A stretch of DNA of 64,000 bases. Origin: Adiantum capillus-veneris. Lineage: Eukaryota; Streptophyta; Polypodiopsida; Polypodiales; Pteridaceae. A program made the translations under genes and the position numbers. Under the pieces are notes generated by a model that saw nothing but the letters and a program-made list of their open reading frames with translations, did not search any database and was not told the origin of the DNA. The stretch lies in NCBI GenBank assembly GCA_014529385.2, contig CM043951.1, forward strand, positions 112,284,969 through 112,348,968, in the 5' to 3' direction. Of this stretch, positions 10,601 through 23,200 are shown piece by piece (within the stretch, counting starts at the first letter, position 1; every line of letters starts with the position of its first letter).

Positions 10601-13600
10601 ATAACCTTTAAGATGTAGCCTTACAGGTTGGACAAGTGGTGGACCTTAACACGCGCATATTCCTAATATAATGACATAGAGTGGAAAAGTGGTGAATCTT
10701 GAGACCAAACCACTCAGGCTACTATCAATAATAGCTTGGACAAGTGTTGGACCTTGAATGTACACCCCTCATCTACGACATATCGTGGGTTTAATGTTTT
10801 TCGATGGAGCCTAGCATCTTGGAGACATGGTGCACCTTGCTTCTCCTCATGTTTCAACGGAGCCTACCTTGGACAAATGGTGGAGCATCCTTCTCTCCAT
10901 GTTTCAATGGACCCTAGCTTAGACAAGGGGTGGACCATTGCTTCTCTCTATGTTTCAATAGAGTTAGCTTGGACCAGTGGTGGACCTTGGAACCAAACCC
11001 CCATGTAAAACCTATCATGGTCACTCCAAGTAGTAAGAAAGAATAACCTTTAAGATGTAGCCTTATAGGTTGGACAAGTGGTGGACCTTAACACCCACAT
11101 ATTCTTAATAAAAGTGGTGAATCTTGAGACCAAACCACTCAGGCTACTAGCAATAATAGCTTGGACAAGTGGTGGACCTTGAATGTAAACCCCTCATCTA
11201 CGAAATATCGTGGGTTTAATGTATTTCGATGGAGCCTAGCATCTTGGAGACATGGTGCAGCTTGCTTCTCGTCATGTTTCAATGGAGCCTATCTTGGACA
11301 AATGGTGGAGCATCTTTCTCTTCATGTTTCAATGGACCCTAGCTTGGACAAGTGGTGGACCTTTGTTTCTCTCTGTGTTTCAATAGAGTTAGCTTGGACA
11401 AGTGGTGGACCTTGGAAGCAAACCCCCATGTAAAACCTATCATGGTCACTCCAAGTGGTAATAAAGAATAACCTTTAAGATGTAGCCTTATAGGTTGGAC
11501 AAGTGGTGGACCTTAACACGCGCATATTCTTAATATAATGACATAGAGTGGAAAAGTGGTGAATCTTGAGACCAAACCACTCAGACTACTAGCAATAATA
11601 GCTTGGACAAGTGGTGGACCTTGAATGTACATCCCTCATCTACGACGTATTGTGGGTTTAATGTTTTTCGATGGAGCCTAGCATCTTGGAGACATGGTGC
11701 ACCTTGCTTCTCCTCATGTTTCAATGGAGCCTACCTTGGACAAATGGTGGAGCATCCTTCTCTCCATGTTTCAATGGACCCTAGCTTAGACAAGGGGTGG
11801 GCCTTTGCTTCTCTCTATGTTTCAATAGAGTTAGCTTGGACAAGTGGTGGACCTTGGAACCAAACCCCCATGTAAAACCTATCATGGTCACTCCAAGTAG
11901 TAAGAAAGAATAACCTTTAAGATGTAGCCTTATAGGTTGGACAAGTGGTGGACCTTAACACCCACATATTCTTAATAAAAGTGGTGAATCTTGAGACCAA
12001 ACCACTCAGGCTACTAGCAATAATAGCTTGGACAAGTGGTGGACCTTGAATGTAAACCCCTCATCTACGAAATATAGTGGGCTTAATGTATTTCGATGGA
12101 GCCTAGCATCTTGGAGACATGGTGCAGCTTGCTTCTCGTCATGTTTCAATGGAGCCTATCTTGGACAAATGGTGGAGCATCCTTCTCTCCATGTTTCAAT
12201 GGACCCTAGCTTAGACAAGGGGTGGGCCTTTGCTTCTCTCTATGTTAAAATAGAGTTAGCTTGGACAAGTGGTGGACCTTGGAAGCAAACCCCCATGTAA
12301 AACCTATCATGGTCACTCCAAGTGGTAATAAAGAATAATTTTAAGATGTAGGCTTATAGGTTGGACAAGTGGTGGACCTTAACACACGCATATTCTTAAT
12401 ATAATGACATAGAGTGGAAAAGTGGTGAATCTTGAGACCAAACCACTCAGGCTACTAGCAATAATAGCTTGGACAAGTGGTGGACCTTGAATGTACACCC
12501 TCATCTATGACATATCGTGGGTTTAATGTTTTTCGATGGAGCCTAGCATCTTGGAGACATGGTGCACCTTGATTCTCCTCATGTTTCAATGGAGCCTACC
12601 TTGGACAAATGGTGGAGCATCCTTCTCTCCATGTTTCAATGGACCCTAGCTTAGACAAGGGGTGGACCTTTGCTTCTCTCTATGTTTCAATAGAGTTAGC
12701 TTGGACAAGTGTTGGACCTTGGAACCAAACCCCCATGTAAAACCTATCATGGTCACTCCAAGTAGTAAGAAAGAATAACCTTTAAGATATACCCTTATAG
12801 GTTGGACAAGTGGTCGACCTTAACACCCAGATCTTCTTAATAAAAGTGGTGGATCTTGAGACCAAACCACTCAGGCTACTAGCAATAATAGCTTGGACAA
12901 GTGGTGGACCTTGAATGTAAACCCCTCATCTACGAAATATAGTGGGCTTAATGTATTTCGATGGAGCCTAGCATCTTGGAGACATGGTGCAGCTTGCTTC
13001 TCGTCATGTTTCAATGGAGCCTATCTTGGACAAATGGTGGAGCATCCTTCACTCCATGTTTCAATGGACCCTAGCTTGGACAAGTGGTGGACCTTTGTTT
13101 CTCTCTATGTTTCAATAGAGTTAGGTTGGGCAAGTGGTGGACCTTGGAAGCAAACCCCCATGTAAAACCTATCATGGTCACTCCAAGTGGTAATAAAGAA
13201 TAACCTTTAAGATGTAGCCTTACAGGTTGGACAAGTGGTGGACCTTAACACGCGCATATTCCTAATATAATGACATAGAGTGGAAAAGTGGTGAATCTTG
13301 AGACCAAACCACTCAGGCTACTATCAATAATAGCTTGGACAAGTGTTGGACCTTGAATGTACACCCCTCATCTACGACATATCGTGGGTTTAATGTTTTT
13401 CGATGGAGCCTAGCATCTTGGAGACATGGTGCACCTTGCTTCTCCTCATGTTTCAACGGAGCCTAACCTTGGAGCATCCTTCTCTCCATGTTTCAATGGA
13501 CCCTAGCTTAGACAAGGGGTGGACCATTGCTTCTCTCTATGTTTCAATAGAGTTAGCTTGGACCAGTGGTGGACCTTGGAACCAAACCCCCATGTAAAAC

Positions 13601-16600
13601 CTATCATGGTCACTCCAAGTAGTAAGAAAGAATAACCTTTAAGATGTAGCCTTATAGGTTGGACAAGTGGTGGACCTTAACACCCACATATTCTTAATAA
13701 AAGTGGTGAATCTTGAGACCAAACCACTCAGGCTACTAGCAATAATAGCTTGGACAAGTGGTGGACCTTGAATGTAAACCCCTCATCTACGAAATATCGT
13801 TTGTTTAATGTATTTCGATGGAGCCTAGCATCTTGGAGACATGGTGCAGCTTGCTTCTCGTCATGTTTCAATGGAGCCTATCTTGGACAAATGGTGGAGC
13901 ATCCTTCTCTCCATGTTTCAATGGACCCTAGCTTGGACAAGTGGTGGACCTTTGTTTCTCTCTATGTTTCAATAGAGTTAGCTTGGACAAGTGGTGGACC
14001 TTGGAAGCAAACCCCCATGTAAAACCTATCATGGTCACTCCAAGTGGTAATAAAGAATAACCTTTAAGATGTAGGCTTATAGGTTGGACAAGTGGTGGAC
14101 CTTAACATGCGCATATTCTTAATATAATGACATAGAGTGGAAAAGTGGTGAATCTTGAGACCAAACCACTCAGGCTACTAGCAATAATAGCTTGGACAAG
14201 TGGTGGACCTTGAATGTAAACCCCTCATCTATGACATATCGTGGGTTTAATGTTTTTCGATGGAGCCTAGCATCTTGGAGACATGGTGCACCTTGCTTCT
14301 CCTCATGTTTCAATGGAGCCTACCTTGGACAAATGGTGGAGCATCCTTCTCTCCATGTTTCAATGGACCCTAGCTTAGATAAGGGGTGGACCTTTGCTTC
14401 TCTCTATGTTTCAATAGAGTTAGCTTGGACAAGTGGTGGACCTTGGAACCAAACCCCCATGTAAAACCTATCATGGTCACTCCTAGTAGTAAGAAAGAAT
14501 AACCTTTAAGATGTAGCCTTATAGGTTGGACAAGTGGTGGACCTTAACACCCACATATTCTGAATAAAAGTGGTGAATCTTGAGACCAAACCACTCAGGC
14601 TACTAGCAATAATATCTTGGACAAGTGGTGGACCTTGAATGTAAACCACTCATCTACGAAATATCATGGGTTTAATGTATTTCGATGGAGCCTAGCATCT
14701 TGGAGACATGGTGCAGCTTGCTTCTCGTCATGTTTCAATGGAGCCTATCTTGGACAAATGGTGGAGCATCCTTCTCTCCATGTTTCAATGGACCCTAGCT
14801 TGGACAAGTGGTGGACCTTTGTTTCTCTCTATGTTAAAATAGAGTTAGCTTGGACAAGTGGTGGACCTTGGAAGCAAACCCCCATGTAAAACCTATCATG
14901 GTCACTCCAAGTGGTAATAAAGAATAACCTTTAAGATGTAGGCTTATAGGTTGGACAAGTGGTGGAACTTAACACGCGCATATTCTTAATATAATGACAT
15001 AGAGTGGAAAAGTGGTGAATCTTGAGACCAAACCACTCAAGCTACTAGCAATAATAGCTTGGATAAGGGGTGGACCTTGAATGTACACCCCTCATCTATG
15101 ACATATCGTGGGATTAATGTTTTTCGATGGAGCCTAGCATCTTGGAGACATGGTGCACCTTGCTTCTCCTCATGTTTCAATGGAGCCTACCTTGGACAAA
15201 TGGTGGAGCATCCTTCTCTCCATGTTTCAATGGACCCTAGCTTAGACAAGGGGTGGACCTTTGCTTCTCTCTATGTTTCAATAGAGTTAGCTTGGACAAG
15301 TGGTGGACCTTGGAACCAAACCCCCATGTAAAACCTATCATGGTCACTCCAAGTAGTAAGAAAGAATAACCTTTAAGATGTAGCCTTATAGGTTGGACAA
15401 GTGGTGGACCTTAACACCCACATATTCTTAATAAAAGTGGTGAATCTTGAGACCAAACCACTCAGGCTACTAGCAATAATAGCTTGGACAAGTGGTGGAC
15501 CTTGAATGTAAACCCCTCATCTACGAAATATCGTGGGTTTAATGTATTTCGATGGAGCCTAGCATCTTGGAGACATGGTGCAGCTTGCTTCTCGTCATGT
15601 TTCAATGGAGCCTATCTTGGACAAATGGTGGAGCATCCTTCTCTCCATGTTTCAATGGACCCTAGCTTGGACAAGTGGTGGACATTTGTTTCTCTCTATG
15701 TTTCAATAGAGTTAGCTTGGACAAGTGCTGGACCTTGGAAGCAAACCCCCATGTAAAACCTATCATGGTCACTCCAAGTGGTAATAAAGAATAACCTTTA
15801 AGATGTAGCCTTATCGGTTGGACAAGTGGTGGACCTTAACACGCGCATATTCTTAATATAATGACATAGAGTGGAAAAGTGGTGAATCTTGAGACCAAAC
15901 CACTCAGGCTACTAGGAATAATAGCTTGGACAAGTGGTGGACCTTGAATGTACACCCCTCATCTACGACATATCGTGGGTTTAATGTTTTTCGATGGAGC
16001 CTTGCATCTTGGAGACATGGTGCACCTTGATTCTCCTCATGTTTCAATGGAGCCTACCTTGGGCAAATGGTGGAGCATCCTTCTCTCCATGTTTCAATGG
16101 ACCCTAGCTTAGACAAGGGGTGGACCTTTGCTTCTCTCTATGTTTCAATAGAGTTAGCTTGGACAAGTGGTGGACCTTGGAACCAAACCCCCATGTAAAC
16201 TCTATCATGGTCACTCCAAGTAGTAAGAAAGAATAACCTTTAAGATGTAGCCTTATAGGTTGGACAAGTGGTGGACCTTAACACCCACATATTCTTAATA
16301 AAAGTGGTGAATCTTGAGACCAAACCACTCAGGCTACTAGCAATATTAGCTTGGACAAGTGGTGGACCTTGAATGTAAACCCCTCATCTACGAAATATCG
16401 TGGGTTTAATGTATTTCGATGGAGCCTAGCATCTTGGAGACATGGTGCAGCTTGCTTCTCGTCATGTTTCAATGGAGCCTATCTTGGACAAATGGTGGAG
16501 CATCTTTCTCTTCATGTTTCAATGGACCCTAGCTTGGACAAGTGGTGGACCTTTGTTTCTCTCTGTGTTTCAATAGAGTTAGCTTGGACAAGTGGTGGAC

Positions 16601-18080
16601 CTTGGAAGCAAACCCCCATGTAAAACCTATCATGGTCACTCCAAGTGGTAATAAAGAATAACCTTTAAGATGTAGCCTTATAGGTTGGACAAGTGGTGGA
16701 CCTTAACACGCGCATATTCTTAATATAATGACATAGAGTGGAAAAGTGGTGAATCTTGAGACCAAACCACTCAGACTACTAGCAATAATAGCTTGGACAA
16801 GTGGTGGACCTTGAATGTACATCCCTCATCTACGACGTATTGTGGGTTTAATGTTTTTCGATGGAGCCTAGCATCTTGGAGACATGGTGCACCTTGCTTC
16901 TCCTCATGTTTCAATGGAGCCTACCTTGGACAAATGGTGGAGCATCCTTCTCTCCATGTTTCAATGGACCCTAGCTTAGACAAGGGGTGGGCCTTTGCTT
17001 CTCTCTATGTTTCAATAGAGTTAGCTTGGACAAGTGGTGGACCTTGGAACCAAACCCCCATGTAAAACCTATCATGGTCACTCCAAGTAGTAAGAAAGAA
17101 TAACCTTTAAGATGTAGCCTTATTGGTTGGACAAGTGGTGGACCTCAACACCCACATATTATTATTAAAATTTGTGAATCTTGAGACCAAACCACTCAGG
17201 CTACTAGCAATAATAGCTTGGACAAGTGGTGGACCTTGAATGTAAACCCCTCATCTACGAAATATCGTGGGTTTAATGTATTTGGATGGAGCCTAGCATC
17301 TTGGAGACATGGTGCAGCTTGCTTCTCGTCATGTTTCAATGGAGCCTATCTTGGACAAATGGTGGAGCATCCTTCTCTCCATGGTTCAATGGACCCTAGC
17401 TTGGACAAGTGGTGGACCTTTGATTCTCTCTATGTTTCAATAGAGTTAGCTTGGACAAGTGGTGGACCTTGGAAGCAAACCCCCATGTAAAACCTATCAT
17501 GGTCACTCCAAGTGGTAATAAAGAATAACCTTTAAGATGTAGCCTTATAGGTTGGACAATTGGTGGACCTTAACACGCGCATATTCTTAATATAATGACA
17601 TAGAGTGGAAAAGTGGTGAATCTTGAGACCAAACCACTCAGGCTACTACCAATAATAGCTTGGACAAGTGTTGGACCTTGAATGTAAACCCCTCATCTAC
17701 GACATATCGTGGGTTTAATGTTTTTCGATGGAGCCTAGCATCTTGGAGACATGGTGCACCTTGATTCTCCTCATGTTTCAATGGAGCCTACCTTGGACAA
17801 ATGGTGGAGCATCCTTCTCTCCATGTTTCAATGGACCCTAGCTTAGACAAGGAGTGGACCTTTGCTTCTTTCTATGTTTCAATAGAGTTAGCTTGGACAA
17901 GTGGTGGACCTTGGAACCAAACCCCCATGTAAAACCTGTCATGGTCACTCCAAGTAGTAAGAAAGAATAACCTTTAAGATGTAGCTTTATAGGTGGGACA
18001 AGTGGTGGACCTTAACACCCACATATTCTTAATAAAAGTGGTGAATCTTGAGACCAAACCACTCAGGCTACTAGCAATAA
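7691..18080 (+). repeat. Homogenised satellite, 867-bp higher-order repeat (A 442 bp + B 425 bp)
   Basis: Monomers alternate between two types. A has CTACGAAATATCGTGGG, CAGCTTGCTTCTCGTCATG, GGAAGCAAACCCCC and CACGCGCATATTC. B has CTACGACATATCGTGGG, CACCTTGCTTCTCCTCATG, AGACAAGGGGTGGACC, GTAGTAAGAAAG and a shorter ACCCACATATTCTTAATAAAAG end. Starts at 9427, 9869, 10294, 10736, 11161, 11603, 12028 and so on alternate 442 and 425 bp, so the higher-order period is 867 bp. Within a monomer the cores sit about 50, 50, 100, 108 and 133 bp apart, and a weaker core fills the gap near 8453, pointing to an ancestral unit of about 50 bp. The fused A/B unit at 8933-9274 is a crossover product. No promoter or RNA gene was recognised. 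Confidence 0.93.
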
Positions 18081-20290
18081 TAGCTAGGGATAACCATTAA
18101 GATATAGTCTTTCAAGGGGTGAGAAAGAATAACCATTAACATATAGTCTTATAGGTTGGACAAGTGGTGGACCTTAACACCCAAATATTCTTAATATAAT
18201 GACATAGAGTGGAAAAGTGGTGAATCTTGAGAGCAAACCACCCATGCTACTAGCGATAATAGGTTGGACAAATTGTTGATCTTGAATGTAAACTCCCCAT
18301 GTACAAAATAACGTGGGTTTAAGGTATTTCGATGGAGGCTAGCATCTTGGAGTTATGGTGCAGCTTGCTTCTCTTCATGTTTCAATGGAGTCTATCTTGG
18401 ACAAATGGTGGAGCATCCTTCTCTCCATGTTTCAATAGACCCTAGCTTAGACAAGTGGTGGACCTTTGCTTCTCTCTATGTTTCAATAGAGTTAGCTTGG
18501 ACAAGTGGTGGACCTTGGAACCAAACCCCTATGTAAAACCTTTCATGGTCACTCCAAGTGGTCAGAAAGAATAACCATTAAGATATAGTCTTATAGGTTG
18601 GACAAGTGGTGGACCTTAATACCCAAATATTCTTAATATAATGACACAGAGTGAAAAAGTGGTGAATCTTGAGACCAACCCCTCATGCTACTAGCGTAAT
18701 AGGTTGGACAACTGGTGGACCTTGAATGTAAACCTTCCATGTTTCAATAGAGTTAGCTTCGACAAATGGTGGAGCATCCTTTCTCTCCATGTTTCAATGG
18801 AGCCTAGCTGGACAAGTGGTGGACCTTTGCTTCTCTCTATGAGAAGAATAAAGTTAGCTTGGATAAGGGGTGGACCTTGGAACCAAACCCCTATGTAAAA
18901 CATATCATGGACATTTCAAGTGGTGAGAAAGAATACCCTTTAAGATATACCCTTATAGGTTGGACAAGTGGTCGACCTTAACACCTAGATCTTCTTATAT
19001 AATGACATAGAGTGGAAAAGTGGTGAATCTTGAGACCAAACCACTCATGCTACTAGGGATAATAGCTTGGAAAGTGACTGGCCTTGACGTTAAACCCCAC
19101 ATGTAAACAATATCGTGGGTTTAAGGTATTTCAATGGATCCTAGAATCTTGGACACATGGTGCAACTTGCTTCTTTTCATGTTTCAATGAAGCCTATCTT
19201 CCACCAATGGGGGATCATCCTCTCTAAATGTCACAGTGGAGCCTAGCTTGGACAAGTGGTGGACCTTTGCTTCTTCTCTATGTTTCCATAGAGTTAGCTT
19301 GGACAAGTGGTGACCTTGAAACCAAACCCCCATGTAAAACATATCATGGTCATTCCAGGTGGTGAGAAATAATACCCTTTAAGATCTAGCCTTATAGGAT
19401 GGACAAGTGGGTCGACCTTAAAACCTAGATCTTCATAATATAACGACATAGAGTGGAAAAGTGGTAAATCTTGAGACCAAACCACTCATGCTACTAAGAA
19501 TAATAGGTTGGACAAGTGGTGTGACCTTGAATGTAAACCCCCCATGTACAAAATATCATGGTTTAAGGTATTTCAATGGAGCCTAGCATCTTGGAGACAT
19601 GGTGCAGATTGCTTCCCTTCATGTTTCAATGGAGCCTATCTTGGACAAATGGTGGAGCATCCTTCTCTCCATGTTTCAATGGAGCCTAGCTTTGGACAAG
19701 TGGTGGACCTTTGCTTCTCTCTATGTTCAATAGAGTTAGCTTGGACAAGTGGTGGCCTTGGAACCAACTCCCCATGTAAACCTATCTTGTGTCACTCCAA
19801 GTGGTGAGAAAGATAAAGTTTGAGATATAGCCTTAAGGTTGGACAAGTGGTGGACCTTAGCCCCAGATATTCTTAATAGAATGACATAGAGTGGAAAAAT
19901 GGGAATCTTGAGACCAAACCACTCATGCTACTAGAGATAATAGGTTGGACAAGTGGTGGAACCTTGAATGTAAACTCCCCCTGTACAAAATATCGTGTTT
20001 TTAAGGTATTTTAATGGATCATAGCATCTTGGAGACATGGTGCAGCTTGCTTCTCTTCATGTTTCAATGGAGCCCTATCTTGGACAAATGGTGGACCTTT
20101 GCTTCTCTCTATATTATCAATAGAGTTAGCTTGGACAAGTGGTGGACCTTGGAACCAAACCCCCATGTAAAACCTATCATGGTCACTCCAAGTGGTAAAA
20201 AGAATAACCTTTAAGATGTAGCCTTATAGGTTGGACAAGTGGTGGACCTTAACACCGCATATTCTTATATAATGACATAGAGTGGAAAGG
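18081..20290 (+). repeat. Diverged monomers, left copy of a ~7-kb-spaced duplication
   Basis: The array switches at TAGCTAGGGATAACCATTAAG (18083) to older monomers with CATGTACAAAATATC and TTTAAGGTATTTCAATGG variants. The same switch recurs at 25061, and landmarks here match 25.06-27.2 kb at a constant offset of about 6978 bp (18261/25239, 19063/26041, 19603/26581). From about 19.2 kb this copy carries many single-base deletions and insertions compared with the right copy. Confidence 0.85.
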
Positions 20291-23200
20291 TGAATGAGAC
20301 ACAAAACCACTCAGGCTACTAGCAATAATAGCTTGGACAAGTGGTGGACCTTGAATGTAAACCCCTCATCTACGACATATCGTGGGTTTAATGTTTTTCG
20401 ATGGAGCCTAGCATCTTGGAGACATGGTGCACCTTGCTTCTCCTCATGTTTCAATGGAGCCTACCTTGGACAAATGGTGGAGCATCCTTCTCTCCATGTT
20501 TCAATGGACCCTAGCTTAGACAAGGGTGGACCTTTGCTTCTCTCTATGTTTCATTAGAGTTAGCTTGGACAAGTGGTGGACCTTGGAACCAACCCCCATG
20601 TAAAACCTATCATGGTCACTCCAAGTGGTGAGAAAGAATAACCTTTAAGATATAGCCTTATAGGTTGGACAAGTGGTGGACCTTAACACCCACATATTCT
20701 TAATATAAGAGGTGAATCTTGAGACCAAACCACTCAGGCTACTAGCAATAATAGCTGGACAAGTGGTGGACCTTGAATGTAAACCCCTCATCTACGAACT
20801 ATCGTGGGTTAATGTTTTTATTATGATGGACCTAGCATCTTGAGACATGGTGCACCTTGCATCTCCTCATGTTTCAATGGAGCCTACCTTGGACAAATGG
20901 TGGAGCATCCTTCTCTCCATGTTTCAATGGACCTAGCTTGGACAAGTGGTGGACCTTTGTTTCTCTCTATGTTCAATAGAGTTAGCTTGGACAAGTGGTG
21001 GACCTTGGAACCAAACCCCATGTAAAACCTATCATGGTCACTCCAAGTGGTGAGAAAGAATAACCTTTAAGATATAGCCTTATAGGTTGGACAAGTGGTG
21101 GACCTTAACACCCGCATATTCTTAATATAATGACATAGAGTGAAAAGTGGTGAATCTTGAGACCAAACCACTCAGGCTACTAGCAATAATAGCTTGGAAA
21201 AGTGTTGGACCTTGAAAAACCCCTCATCTACGACATATCGTGGGTTTAATGTTTTTCGATGGAGCCTAGCATCTTGGAGACAGGTGCACCTTGCTTTCTC
21301 TCATGTTTCAATGGAGCCTACCTTGGACAAATGGTGGAGCATCCTTCTCTCCATGTTTCAATGGACCCTAGCTTAGACAAGTGGTGGAACCTTTGCTTCT
21401 CTCTATGTTTCAATAGAGTTAGCTTGGACAAGTGTGGACCTGGAACCAAACCCCCATGTAAAACCTATCATGGTCACTCCAAGTAGTAAGAAAGAATAAC
21501 CTTTAAGATGTAGCCTTATAGGTTGGACAAGTGGTGGACCTTAACACCCACATATTCTTAATAAAAGTGGTGAATCTTGAGACCAAACCACTCAGGCTAC
21601 TAGCAATAATAGCTTGGACAAGTGGTGGACCTTGAATGTAAACCCCTCATCTACGAAATATCGTGGGTTTAATGTATTTCGATGGAGCCCTAGCATCTTG
21701 GAGACATGGTGCAGCTTGCTTCTCGTCATGTTTCAATGGAGCCTATCTTGGACAAATGGTGGAGCATCCTTCTCTCCATGTTTCAATGGACCCTAGCTTG
21801 GACAAGTGGTGGACCTTTGTTCTCTATGTTTCAATAGAGTTAGCTTGGACAAGTGGTGGACCTTGGAACCAACCCCCATGTAAAACCTATCATGGTCACT
21901 CCAAGTGGTGAGAAAGAATAACCTTTAAGATATAGCCTTATAGGTTGGACAAGTGGTGGACCTTAACACCCGCATATTCTTAATATAATGACATAGAGTG
22001 GAAAAGTGGTGAATCTTGAGACAAACCACTCATGCTACTAGCAATAATAGCTTGGACAAGTGGTGGACCTTGAATGTAAACCCCTCATCTACGACAATCG
22101 TGGGTTTAATGTTTTTCGATGAGCTGAGCATCTTGGAGACATGGTGCACCTTGCTTCTCCTCATGTTTGAATGGAGCCTATCTTGGACAAATGGTGAGCA
22201 TCCTTTCTCCATGTTTCAATGGACCCTAGCTTAGACAAGGGGTGGACCTTTGCTTCTCTCTATGTTTCAATAGAGTTAGCTTGGACAAGTGGTGGACCTT
22301 GGAACCAAACCCCCATGTAAAACCTATCATGGTCACTCCAAGTAGTAAGAAAGAATAACCTTTAAGATGTAGCCTTATAGGTTGGACAAGTGGTGGACCT
22401 TAACACCCACATATTCTTAATAAAAGTGGTGAATCTTGAGACCAAACCACTCAGGCTACTAGCAATAATAGCTTGACAAGTGGTGGACCTTGAATGTAAA
22501 CCCCTCATCTACGAAATATCGTGGGTTTAATGTATTTCGATGGAGCTAGCATCTTGGAGACATGGTGCAGCTTGCTTCTCGTCATGTTTCAATGGAGCCT
22601 ATCTTGGACAAATGGTGGAGCATCCTTCTCTCCATGTTTCAATGGACCCTAGCTTGGACAAGTGGTGGACCTTTGTTCTCTCTATGTTTCAATAGAGTTA
22701 GCTTGGACAAGTGGTGGACCTTGGAACCAACCCCCATGTAAAACCTATCATGGTCACTCCAAGTGGTAATAAAGAATAACCTTAAGATGTAGCCTTATAG
22801 GTTGGACAAGTGGTGGACCTTAACACGCCATATTCTTAATATAATGACATAGAGTGGAAAAGTGGTGAATCTTGAGACCAAACCACTCAGGCTACTAGCA
22901 ATAATAGCTTGGACAAGTGGTGGACCTTGAATGTAACCCCTCATCTACGACATATCGTGGGTTTAATGTTTTCGAATGGAGCCTAGCATCTTGGAGACAT
23001 GGTGCACCTTGCTTCTCCTCATGTTTGAATGGAGCCTACCTTGGACAAATGGTGGAGCATCCTTCTCTCCATGTTTCAATGGACCCTAGCTTAGACAAGG
23101 GGTGGACCTTTGCTTCTCTCTATGTTTCAATAGAGTTAGCTTGGACAAGTGGTGGACCTTGGAACCAAACCCCCATGTAAAACCTATCATGGTCACTCCA

